DNA from: Pseudomonadota bacterium
Lineage (GTDB): Bacteria > Bdellovibrionota > JAFGOL01
Length of the DNA: 5,305 nucleotides
Reading direction: 5' to 3'
Assembly (NCBI GenBank): GCA_026390535.1
Contig: JAPLFT010000325.1
Span: forward strand, 1-5,305
The translations under genes and the position numbers were made by a program. Below, one piece after another: positions 1 to 4,060 of the stretch (position 1 is its first letter; each line of letters begins with the position of its first letter). A model generated the notes under the pieces. The model was not told the DNA's origin. It was given only the letters and a program-made list of their open reading frames with translations, and did no database searches.

Positions 1-12
1 GAATCCTGTCCC

Positions 13-34
13 GCATGTCGCGCAGGCGACATGC
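13..34. repeat. Perfect 8-bp hairpin
   Basis: GCATGTCG (13-20) and CGACATGC (27-34) are exact inverted repeats around the 6-nt loop CGCAGG. There is no T tract after it, so it is not an obvious terminator. Subterminal hairpins of this size occur at the ends of IS200/IS605-type elements, but nothing else here proves that. Confidence 0.5.
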
Positions 35-37
35 TTC

Positions 38-88
38 CGTCGCAATTGAAAAACCGCCCATTCGGGACGGTTTTTCAATTGCTCGACG
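38..88. terminator. Large hairpin, probable bidirectional intrinsic terminator
   Basis: The inner stem pairs CAATTGAAAAACCG (43-56) with CGGTTTTTCAATTG (68-81), continues through CCC/GGG past a bulged A67, and closes on the loop ATTC. An outer 5-bp stem, CGTCG (38-42) with CGACG (84-88), extends it past a 2-nt bulge. Because the stem carries A5 on one side and T5 on the other, a terminator could work in either direction. Read on the minus strand, its core closely resembles the hairpin at 2699-2724. No flanking gene in the window shows which transcript it would end. Confidence 0.45.
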
Positions 89-256
89 TTGTGCGCGAGG
101 TAATAACCTTCTGGAAGACCAACAAAGAACACATTTATATCCCAAATTATAGGGACGGATTGTTTAAAATTACACAGCCGAGTGCTGAGGAAATGGCCTT
201 AGGTAGTTATACACAGAAATATAATCTTAAAATTTGTGCTTATGTGTCTTATCATG

Positions 257-286
257 ATACTATATCAATACATATTGATATAGTAT
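257..286 (+). promoter_or_regulatory. ArsR-type operator palindrome
   Basis: A perfect inverted repeat has arms of 14 bp (ATACTATATCAATA at 257-270 and its reverse complement at 273-286) separated by the 2-nt spacer CA. It ends 6 nt before the first ATG of the ArsR-family gene. Operators of the ArsR/SmtB family are typically imperfect 12-2-12 palindromes in AT-rich DNA, so size, spacing and position all fit. The right arm contains the probable -10 element, so a bound repressor would block RNA polymerase. The repressor is inferred to be the adjacent gene product, giving autoregulation. Confidence 0.8.
276..284 (+). promoter_or_regulatory. Extended -10 promoter of the arsR operon
   Basis: TGA followed by TATAGT (279-284) matches an extended -10 (TGnTATAAT) with one mismatch. 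No good -35 is visible at the expected distance. Eight bases separate the -10 from the ATG at 293, so transcription should start at or within a few bases of that codon. The element lies inside the right arm of the operator. Confidence 0.5.
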
Positions 287-292
287 TTAAAC

Positions 293-565
293 ATGAAAGA
301 AAAAATGAACATTAAAAAATACCTCACGACAATAGCCGAGCCAAACCGTCTAGCCATTTTGCAGTTTCTGAAAGGTGGAGAGAAGTGTGCTTGTGAGATA
401 CATCCAAAGCTCAAATTACCTCAGAATTTGAGTTCACATCATTTAAAAGTATTAAAAGATATGAAACTACTCAAAAGTCGACGTGATGGACTGAAGATTA
501 TTTACTCACGAGATGAGGATGTCATAAAAAGTTATCAATTAGTATTAACAGAAACATTAATATAA
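293..565 (+). CDS. ArsR/SmtB-family metal(loid)-responsive repressor
   Basis: This 90-residue protein has the layout of small winged-helix ArsR/SmtB repressors: an N-terminal helix with AEPNRLAILQFL (15-26), then GGEKCACEI (28-36), a recognition helix region with LPQNLSSHHLKVLKDMKLL (42-60), and the wing with RRDGLKIIYS (63-72). Cys32 and Cys34 form the CxC of the alpha-3 helix, the place where ArsR and CadC family members bind As(III), Sb(III) or soft metals; a third cysteine nearby is not present. The start at 293 is preferred because the promoter points to it, but the ATG at 305 would give 86 residues and keep every motif. The gene heads an operon with a small thioredoxin and an ArsP-like permease, so it probably senses the permease substrate and represses its own operon through the 257-286 palindrome. 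The exact inducer cannot be read from sequence. Confidence 0.9.
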   Translation: MKEKMNIKKYLTTIAEPNRLAILQFLKGGEKCACEIHPKLKLPQNLSSHHLKVLKDMKLLKSRRDGLKIIYSRDEDVIKSYQLVLTETLI

Positions 566-571
566 AAATAT

Positions 572-868
572 ATGAAAATAGAAGTCATTGGATCGGGTTG
601 TAAAAAATGTAAAGCGTTATTTGAACTTACCAAGGAAGTAGTCCAGAAATTAGGTATTACAGATACTGTTGAATACAGCACGGATATAACTAAAATTGCA
701 GCTATGGGGGTAATGAGTAGTCCTGTGCTTGCTATTGAAGGTAAGCCTGTATTAGTGGGTGTGCTTCCTGATGAGGAAAAACTAAAGCAAATTATTACAG
801 GGAATTTGACTGATTCAAAACAGAAAGACAAAAATTGTAGTTCGTGTAAATGTGGAGGTAATTGTTAA
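572..868 (+). CDS. Small thioredoxin-fold protein, TM0996/MTH895 type, with Cys-rich tail
   Basis: The 98-residue protein starts MKIEVIGSGCKKC and matches the small archaeal/bacterial thioredoxin group often named redox-active disulfide protein 2. The active-site CxxC is Cys10-Lys-Lys-Cys13, and the cis-proline of the fold is Pro51 in the segment GVMSSPVLAIEGKPV. The core ends near residue 79. An unusual tail follows with Cys89, Cys92, Cys94 and Cys98 among Lys, Gly and Ser, which looks able to bind a metal ion. It starts 6 nt after arsR and ends 7 nt before the permease, so it is translated from the same message. Such thioredoxins commonly sit beside DUF318 permeases; a role in reducing, relaying or chelating the transported metal(loid) is inference. 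No signal peptide is seen, so it should be cytoplasmic. Confidence 0.88.
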   Translation: MKIEVIGSGCKKCKALFELTKEVVQKLGITDTVEYSTDITKIAAMGVMSSPVLAIEGKPVLVGVLPDEEKLKQIITGNLTDSKQKDKNCSSCKCGGNC

Positions 869-875
869 ATAATTT

Positions 876-1844
876 ATGAGTATATTTTATCCATTACAAT
901 TATTTTCTGATTGGCTCACATATGATGTCTTCGGTATTGTGCCTAAAACATTGCTCGCAGGCGCTGTAGACTTTTTCGTATATGACACATTAAAGATATT
1001 TATTCTCCTCTCGGTAATTATTTTTGTTGTTTCAATCATTCGTTCATATCTACCACCTGAAAAGATACGAGCGATTCTTTCACATAAAAATAACTATACA
1101 GGGAATATAGTCGCATCATTACTCGGTATTATTACTCCATTTTGTTCTTGTTCAGCGATTCCATTATTCTTAGGTTTTGTTCAGGCTGGAGTTCCTCTCG
1201 GTGTTACATTTTCGTTTCTTGTTGCTTCTCCAATGATTAATGAAGTAGCTTTAGTTCTTCTACTAGGATTGTTTGGTTGGAAAATTGCTCTTACGTATAT
1301 TATTAGTGGTTTATTCATCGCTATCGTTTCTGGACTGATTATTGGCAAGATGAAAGTTGAAAATCTGGTTGAACCATTTGTATATGAAAATAAAATCAAT
1401 GGCAATATTGATTTACCAAGCATGTCTCGAAAAGAAAGAATTGAATATGCCAAAGATTACACTTTAGATTTTCTTAAAAAAGTCTGGCCATATGTGCTTA
1501 TTGGTATTGGAGTAGGTGCATGGATACATGGTTATGTTCCTGCTGATTTCTTAGCTCAGTATGCAGGATCAGACAAGTGGTACGCAGTTCCGTTAGCTGT
1601 ATTAATTGGTATTCCTCTATATTCCAACGCTGCGGGGATTATTCCGCTTGTATCAGCTTTAACTGAGAAAGGTGTGTCTATGGGTACCACGCTTGCATTT
1701 ATGATGTCGGTTACAGCTCTATCTCTCCCAGAATTTATGATTCTAAAGAAAGTTATGAAGACAAGACTAATCCTTATATTTGCAGGAATCGTCGGGGTCG
1801 GAATTATGCTTACAGGTTTTTTGTTTAATATAATTTTGAAATAG
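876..1844 (+). CDS. ArsP/DUF318-family permease (probable organoarsenical or metal exporter)
   Basis: This 322-residue polytopic membrane protein belongs to the ArsP_1/DUF318 permease family (YraQ-like). The signature TPFCSCSAIPLF lies at 87-98 with Cys90 and Cys92, and the second half carries the matching segment GIPLYSNAAGIIPL (245-258), reflecting the family's internal duplication. Hydrophobic stretches lie near 38-59, 78-101, 104-120, 122-157, 203-219, 236-262, 268-290 and 298-320; a charged cytoplasmic-type linker with SRKERIEYAKDY (184-195) joins the halves. Characterised ArsP proteins export trivalent organoarsenicals such as methylarsenite, while other family members have no known substrate, so the substrate here is uncertain. 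Its place as third gene behind an ArsR repressor and a thioredoxin supports metal(loid) efflux. Length is normal and the gene looks intact. It converges on the minus-strand gene ending at 1868. Confidence 0.88.
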   Translation: MSIFYPLQLFSDWLTYDVFGIVPKTLLAGAVDFFVYDTLKIFILLSVIIFVVSIIRSYLPPEKIRAILSHKNNYTGNIVASLLGIITPFCSCSAIPLFLGFVQAGVPLGVTFSFLVASPMINEVALVLLLGLFGWKIALTYIISGLFIAIVSGLIIGKMKVENLVEPFVYENKINGNIDLPSMSRKERIEYAKDYTLDFLKKVWPYVLIGIGVGAWIHGYVPADFLAQYAGSDKWYAVPLAVLIGIPLYSNAAGIIPLVSALTEKGVSMGTTLAFMMSVTALSLPEFMILKKVMKTRLILIFAGIVGVGIMLTGFLFNIILK

Positions 1845-1848
1845 TATT

Positions 1849-1873
1849 AAAAAATATTAAGTAGGAATTACTT
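1849..1873 (-). terminator. Weak intrinsic terminator for the minus-strand pair
   Basis: On the minus strand, AAGTA (1873-1869), loop ATTCC and TACTT (1863-1859) form a short stem overlapping the stop codon of the membrane protein gene, followed by a run of six T (1854-1849). The 5-bp stem is weak, so termination here is only plausible. No separate terminator for the permease operon is visible in the 23-nt gap between the convergent genes. Confidence 0.35.
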
Positions 1874-2185
1874 CTTAGGTGGTCCCCACTGCCAGCGTGG
1901 CTTTTCTCCTTTCTTGTAACAGATAAAAATAAGAAGAATAGTCAGTGCAATGATGGGCAATGCGAATGTCAGGAAATTGCTTCCCGAGTCTGGATTGCCT
2001 ACGATATCCTTTTCTCTAGTGATTACGAGGGTCACAATGAGTGCGACATAAGCAAAAATAACAAGCCAACCTTGCCATTTTACTGGTGTCCAACCCCAGC
2101 CGTAGAGCTTAGCTTTGAACCAATGGCCTTGAGGGTTATCTTTTATGTAGTTTATATATTCTTTGATTATACTTAAAAAGTTTAT
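1868..2185 (-). CDS. Small two-helix membrane protein, YGWGW/WQGW type; probable ATA start
   Basis: A 105-codon minus-strand frame ends at TAA (1870-1868) and reads clearly as protein: a short amphipathic N terminus, then NPQGHWFKAKLYGWGW (17-32) and VKWQGW (35-40), a membrane segment at about 40-56, a polar loop, a second membrane segment at about 71-90, and a basic tail ending GEKPRWQWGPPKK. I associate this Trp-rich pattern with short uncharacterised membrane proteins of Patescibacteria; its function is unknown. The frame has no ATG, GTG or TTG before the conserved part: a stop lies directly upstream, and the only start-like codon at the natural position is ATA at 2185-2183, which overlaps the TAA of the upstream SRPBCC gene. 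One G in place of A would give the usual ATGA overlap. Either ATA is used, or the gene has lost its start. Coding of the frame is well supported; the start is not. Confidence 0.72.
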   Translation of the reverse strand: MNFLSIIKEYINYIKDNPQGHWFKAKLYGWGWTPVKWQGWLVIFAYVALIVTLVITREKDIVGNPDSGSNFLTFALPIIALTILLIFICYKKGEKPRWQWGPPKK

Positions 2186-2628
2186 CTCTCAAGCTTTTTT
2201 CTCAACTCATCAATAACCGCCTTCTCCCAGAACTTCATAGAAAACCAGCCTATAAGAGGCTTGGCGACAATGCGTAACCAACGCTTATGGATAGATACTT
2301 GATAGGTGTAATCGATCTGCGTCCCGCCATTCTGTTCTGAAAGTAGTAATTCCTCATGGCCGGAAGTGCCAAATTTTGGACTATCATTATCAGAAATAAA
2401 TCCTTTTCCAGGAAGGATGGTAGTTCTCATCTTTACAGGGAATGTTCGGCCGAATGATTTTACCGTTGCATCCATCTCCAAATTATTTCCTTCACGTTTT
2501 ACTACTCGTACAGAATCAGCAACCTTCGGAAAGTTCACAGGGAACTTTTCAAAGTCTGTCATCATGCTAAACACCTCAGTGATAGGTGCTTTGATAATCC
2601 ATTTTGCATTGAGAGTGATGTCTTTCAT
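2182..2628 (-). CDS. SRPBCC-fold (polyketide cyclase/START-like) protein
   Basis: The 148-residue protein has the features of the SRPBCC helix-grip superfamily: an N-terminal strand with the motif WIIKAPITEVFSMMTDFEKFP (10-30), where the fold's family typically has I-x-A-P-x-E-V-W/F-x-x-x-x-D; alternating strands through the middle (about 38-112); and a long C-terminal helix, WEKAVIDELRKKLER (134-148). Members bind hydrophobic ligands or act as cyclases, lipid carriers or stress proteins; nothing here fixes a ligand. There is no signal peptide or membrane segment, so it is cytoplasmic. Its ATG is preceded by an extended -10 seven bases upstream, which suggests a leaderless message. The downstream membrane protein overlaps its stop codon, so the two are cotranscribed and could act together at the membrane (inference). 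Confidence 0.8.
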   Translation of the reverse strand: MKDITLNAKWIIKAPITEVFSMMTDFEKFPVNFPKVADSVRVVKREGNNLEMDATVKSFGRTFPVKMRTTILPGKGFISDNDSPKFGTSGHEELLLSEQNGGTQIDYTYQVSIHKRWLRIVAKPLIGWFSMKFWEKAVIDELRKKLER

Positions 2629-2635
2629 AGTTTAT

Positions 2636-2644
2636 ATTTTATCA
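2636..2644 (-). promoter_or_regulatory. Extended -10 promoter of the SRPBCC gene
   Basis: On the minus strand, TGA (2644-2642) is followed by TAAAAT (2641-2636), a 5/6 match to TATAAT with the extended TGn. Exactly seven bases separate it from the ATG at 2628, which puts the expected first transcribed base on the A of that ATG. No clear -35 is seen. Confidence 0.5.
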
Positions 2645-2654
2645 GAAAATACGA

Positions 2655-2660
2655 TATAAT
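2655..2660 (+). promoter_or_regulatory. Perfect TATAAT, possible small-RNA promoter
   Basis: TATAAT on the plus strand, with TTTATA at 2631-2636 as a partial -35 (4/6, 18-bp spacer). The predicted start is near 2667, followed by no protein start but by two foldable segments ending in the hairpin at 2699-2724. It lies back to back with the SRPBCC promoter, so the two may interfere. Confidence 0.35.
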
Positions 2661-2666
2661 ACTCGT

Positions 2667-2730
2667 AATCTCGTCTGCCATGCGTAGATGGATTATCCGA
2701 AACCGTCTCGAAAGGGGCGGTTTCAGCTTT
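2667..2730 (+). ncRNA. Possible small structured RNA
   Basis: Downstream of the TATAAT at 2655-2660, the sequence can fold as TAAT (2666-2669) with ATTA, stacked on CCAT/ATGG around the loop GCGTAG, followed by the GAAA-loop hairpin at 2699-2724 and a short T-rich stretch. Promoter, folded body and terminator-like hairpin within about 75 bases suggest a small RNA. No known RNA family was recognised, and chance folding in AT-rich DNA cannot be excluded. Confidence 0.25.
2699..2724 (+). terminator. GAAA-loop hairpin, terminator-like
   Basis: GAAACCG (2699-2705) pairs with CGGTTTC (2718-2724); TCTC with GGGG adds four pairs, two of them T-G, closing on the GNRA-type loop GAAA (2710-2713). A short TTTC and, a little later, CTTTAT follow instead of a clean T run. 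The core resembles the hairpin at 38-88 read on the minus strand. No protein gene ends just before it, so it may end a small RNA. Confidence 0.45.
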
Positions 2731-2744
2731 ATATTGACTTCCTA

Positions 2745-2783
2745 TATGTAACTTTTAATTTAAAAGTTACATACTAAAAGTTA
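2745..2783. repeat. 14-1-14 perfect palindrome plus a third half site
   Basis: TATGTAACTTTTAA (2745-2758) and its exact reverse complement (2760-2773) flank a single T. The core 9-mer TAAAAGTTA recurs directly at 2775-2783, so there are three copies: one inverted (2749-2757) and two direct (2761-2769, 2775-2783), the latter 14 bp apart. This looks like an operator for a dimeric or cooperative DNA-binding protein, or a small iteron cluster. It lies about 150 bp upstream of the NYN gene; no regulator gene is adjacent. Confidence 0.7.
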
Positions 2784-2839
2784 AGGGTCCAAACTTTAAT
2801 ACACATTAAAAACTAGTTAATCGGATTCATTTTTAAGTA

Positions 2840-2874
2840 CTTTTCACTAAAAATTGTCAAAAAGCAGTGAAAAG
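2840..2874. repeat. 9-bp inverted repeat upstream of the NYN gene
   Basis: CTTTTCACT (2840-2848) is inverted at AGTGAAAAG (2866-2874) with a 17-nt AT-rich spacer. It is followed by TATTTTG, so it could act as a weak terminator of transcription from the upstream region or as an operator for the promoter some 45 bp downstream. Confidence 0.45.
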
Positions 2875-2916
2875 CTATTTTGTTTAAATACACAATATTT
2901 ATTTAATAAAAATTAA

Positions 2917-2925
2917 TGATAGAAT
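2917..2925 (+). promoter_or_regulatory. Extended -10 promoter of the NYN gene
   Basis: TGA followed by TAGAAT (2920-2925) is a 5/6 match to TATAAT with the extended TGn. Six bases separate it from the ATG at 2932, so transcription should begin at the start codon or one base away, giving a leaderless message. No ribosome binding site is possible in the remaining leader. Confidence 0.5.
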
Positions 2926-2931
2926 ACCCAC

Positions 2932-3687
2932 ATGTTTACTCCAAAAACAGACAGAATCAAAACCCTTGCAGATGAACAAACCGAGCTTATTGAAAAGCTT
3001 GATTCCATGCTGTCTGGAAGGACGATAATGTATATTGATTATGCAAACATTCGTCCATGGTCCAATAAGTTACGTTTCCATATAGATATCAAGAGATTGA
3101 AACAATTCCTAGATTCTTTTTCTCAAATACAAAAGGTTCATTTTTATCAGGGTACTTTGGTCGGTGACGATCAGTCAGAAAGTGATATAAAAGATCTTGA
3201 AGATAGAGGTTATGAACTTCACACAAAGTCGGTAAAGATTATGGACATTTCTATTGATGTGACGAGCTTACAATCAATGCAGTCACCAGACTTGCTGAGT
3301 GATTTTATCCGTACTCCTTTGTTAAAGACTTTAGCTCTCAATCAGATAGAGAACCTCAATCAGCACTTACAGAATTTAAATCAACAAGGTATAAAGAAAT
3401 TACAGGATAGGAAGTGTAACTTTGATGTTGAGATTGGTGTGGATATGCTTTTAGATTTGGAACATAATGTTGCCGATACTTTTGTTTTGTGGAGTGGAGA
3501 TAGTGATTTTGCTGATCCAATTCGACAATTACTAGATGCAAAGAAAAAGGTTGTGCTATTTGCTACCGCTGGTCGTATTGCAAAAGAATTGAACGGTCTT
3601 AGAACAGCAGGACTTATTATTTTTGATATTAGAGACTTAGAAAAATTTGTTTGCTGGCTCAGAGAACTCAAGAAACTTAATTCCTAG
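2932..3687 (+). CDS. NYN-domain protein (LabA/DUF88-like, PIN-fold nuclease)
   Basis: This 251-residue protein carries the NYN/PIN-fold nuclease pattern: the first strand IMYIDYANIR (32-41) with Asp36 and Asn39, the middle motif EIGVDMLLDLE (167-177) with Asp171 and Asp175, and WSGDSDFADPIRQLLDAKKKVVLFA (187-211) with Asp190 and Asp192. These acidic residues form the expected metal-binding site, so the protein is probably an active Mg-dependent RNase, although some relatives act only as regulators. Between the first and second motifs lies a long helical, Gln/Asn/Leu-rich insertion (about 110-160; NQIENLNQHLQNLNQQGIKK at 137-156), longer than in compact family members. The start is supported by the promoter directly upstream. 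The gene stands alone, with a strong terminator 8 bases after its stop and a palindrome-rich region before it. Cytoplasmic; its RNA target is unknown. Confidence 0.85.
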   Translation: MFTPKTDRIKTLADEQTELIEKLDSMLSGRTIMYIDYANIRPWSNKLRFHIDIKRLKQFLDSFSQIQKVHFYQGTLVGDDQSESDIKDLEDRGYELHTKSVKIMDISIDVTSLQSMQSPDLLSDFIRTPLLKTLALNQIENLNQHLQNLNQQGIKKLQDRKCNFDVEIGVDMLLDLEHNVADTFVLWSGDSDFADPIRQLLDAKKKVVLFATAGRIAKELNGLRTAGLIIFDIRDLEKFVCWLRELKKLNS

Positions 3688-3694
3688 ATGCACA

Positions 3695-3717
3695 AAGGAC
3701 CCCTTGCGGGGCCCCTT
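3695..3717 (+). terminator. GC-rich intrinsic terminator of the NYN gene
   Basis: AAGGACCCC (3695-3703) pairs with GGGGCCCCTT (3708-3717) around the loop TTGC, with a small mismatch in the middle; TTAGCTTT follows. The stem begins 8 bases after the NYN stop codon and is by far the most GC-rich piece of this area. Confidence 0.75.
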
Positions 3718-3781
3718 AGCTTTAGATTTAGCGATCTTGCGATCACTTATAACTTAGCAGGTTTTAGGAAAAAAATCAAGC

Positions 3782-3790
3782 TTATCCACA
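3782..3790 (+). other. Perfect DnaA-box 9-mer
   Basis: TTATCCACA is an exact match to the high-affinity DnaA box, in an AT-rich intergenic stretch. No second perfect box is visible nearby; an 8/9 match on the other strand (3438-3446) is inside the NYN coding region. One box alone does not make an origin; it may be chance or a DnaA-sensitive control site. Confidence 0.4.
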
Positions 3791-3795
3791 GGTAT

Positions 3796-3821
3796 ATTCT
3801 TGTCTAAATTAAGACAGGAAT
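3796..3821 (+). terminator. Hairpin followed by a T-rich tract
   Basis: ATTCTTGTCT (3796-3805) pairs with AGACAGGAAT (3812-3821), with one T-G pair, around AAATTA; TTTCTCTTTATTTTT follows on the plus strand. The form fits a second, weaker intrinsic terminator that would insulate the downstream operon from readthrough. Confidence 0.45.
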
Positions 3822-3832
3822 TTTCTCTTTAT

Positions 3833-3856
3833 TTTTAGCTGTAAAAATGCTAAAAT
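3833..3856 (+). promoter_or_regulatory. Promoter of the zinc-ribbon/MazG operon with an inverted repeat
   Basis: TGC followed by TAAAAT (3851-3856) is an extended -10 with a 5/6 hexamer. Ten bases separate it from the ATG at 3867, so the leader is at most about four bases. TTTTAGC (3833-3839) and GCTAAAA (3849-3855) are exact inverted repeats 9 nt apart, the right one overlapping the -10, so the site may be a repressor operator. No -35 is convincing. Confidence 0.45.
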
Positions 3857-3866
3857 AGGCCACATA

Positions 3867-4055
3867 ATGAATCCTGTTGCAAACCAAAACAAAATAGAGA
3901 CTTACATTAAGTGCAAGAAATGTGGGACTGAGATTTCTTCTGTTACTAATGGCAAATTAACTCCATGTAAATGTGGGGCTATTTCTGTTGATGGATCAAA
4001 GGATTTGGTAAGGGTTATTGGTGAGATAGATAACTACGAAGAAATACAAAAATAA
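3867..4055 (+). CDS. Small zinc-ribbon protein, DUF7695-like
   Basis: A 62-residue protein with YIKCKKCGTEISS (13-25) and TPCKCGAISVDGSKDLVRVIGE (32-53). Cys16, Cys19, Cys34 and Cys36 form a CxxC plus CxC set that should bind one zinc ion. The CKCG-A-I-x-V-D-G-G/S segment and following R-x-I-G resemble a small family of unknown function that I recall as DUF7695; that assignment is from memory. It is the first gene of a tight four-gene operon (5-nt gap to the next gene, then 5 nt, then an overlap). Small zinc ribbons of this kind may bind nucleic acid or protein partners, but no function can be stated. The start follows directly from the promoter ahead of it. Confidence 0.75.
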   Translation: MNPVANQNKIETYIKCKKCGTEISSVTNGKLTPCKCGAISVDGSKDLVRVIGEIDNYEEIQK

Positions 4056-4060
4056 ATTAT

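Larger units (their letters stand above)
1..256. other. Left-edge intergenic region, GC-rich in its first part
   Basis: No gene here can be supported. Roughly the first 115 bases are clearly richer in G+C than everything that follows until the insertion sequence at the right edge, which suggests a foreign segment or the end of a mobile element. They hold two hairpins (13-34 and 38-88). From about 120 the composition drops to the AT-rich level of the rest of the window, and 120-256 contains nothing recognisable apart from a perfect TATAAT on the minus strand (146-151). One minus-strand frame stays open from 201 to the left edge but has no ATG; it is discussed as a finding. Confidence 0.5.
2629..2931. 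other. Divergent intergenic control region, palindrome-rich
   Basis: This ~300-bp gap separates the minus-strand SRPBCC gene from the plus-strand NYN gene. It holds promoters for both, a plus-strand TATAAT at 2655-2660 that serves no visible gene, a GAAA-loop hairpin (2699-2724), a perfect 14-bp palindrome (2745-2773) followed by a further copy of its half site (2775-2783), a small TTTAAT/ATTAAA inverted repeat (2795-2810), and a 9-bp inverted repeat (2840-2874). No open frame here looks like a protein. It is far longer than other gaps in the window. Confidence 0.6.

Noticed and set aside
31..315. Plus-strand open frame of 94 codons overlapping arsR
   Set aside because: It runs through the large hairpin at 38-88 and through the whole operator and promoter of arsR, shows no recognisable motif and changes codon composition abruptly at the GC-rich boundary.
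2366..2659. Plus-strand open frame opposite the SRPBCC gene
   Set aside because: It is antisense to a gene with a clear fold signature and promoter, and its translation resembles no family.
2745..2783. CRISPR array or tandem-repeat locus
   Set aside because: The repeats are 9-14 bp and palindromic, with no regular unique spacers of about 30 bp and no cas-like gene nearby.
3438..3446. Second DnaA box (8/9, minus strand)
   Set aside because: It is inside codons for the conserved GVDM motif of the NYN protein, so chance is the simpler explanation.
3356..3671. Two minus-strand open frames opposite the NYN gene
   Set aside because: The plus-strand frame contains the catalytic NYN motifs; the antisense frames have no motif and no promoter.
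3718..3760. tRNA-like or repeat structure around GCGATCTTGCGATC
   Set aside because: Only a 4-bp GATC/GATC stem and short TTAGC repeats are present; no cloverleaf arms or T-loop consensus can be formed.
3782..3790. Chromosomal or plasmid origin at the perfect DnaA box
   Set aside because: Only one perfect box is present, with no box cluster and no dnaA, dnaN or rep gene in the window.
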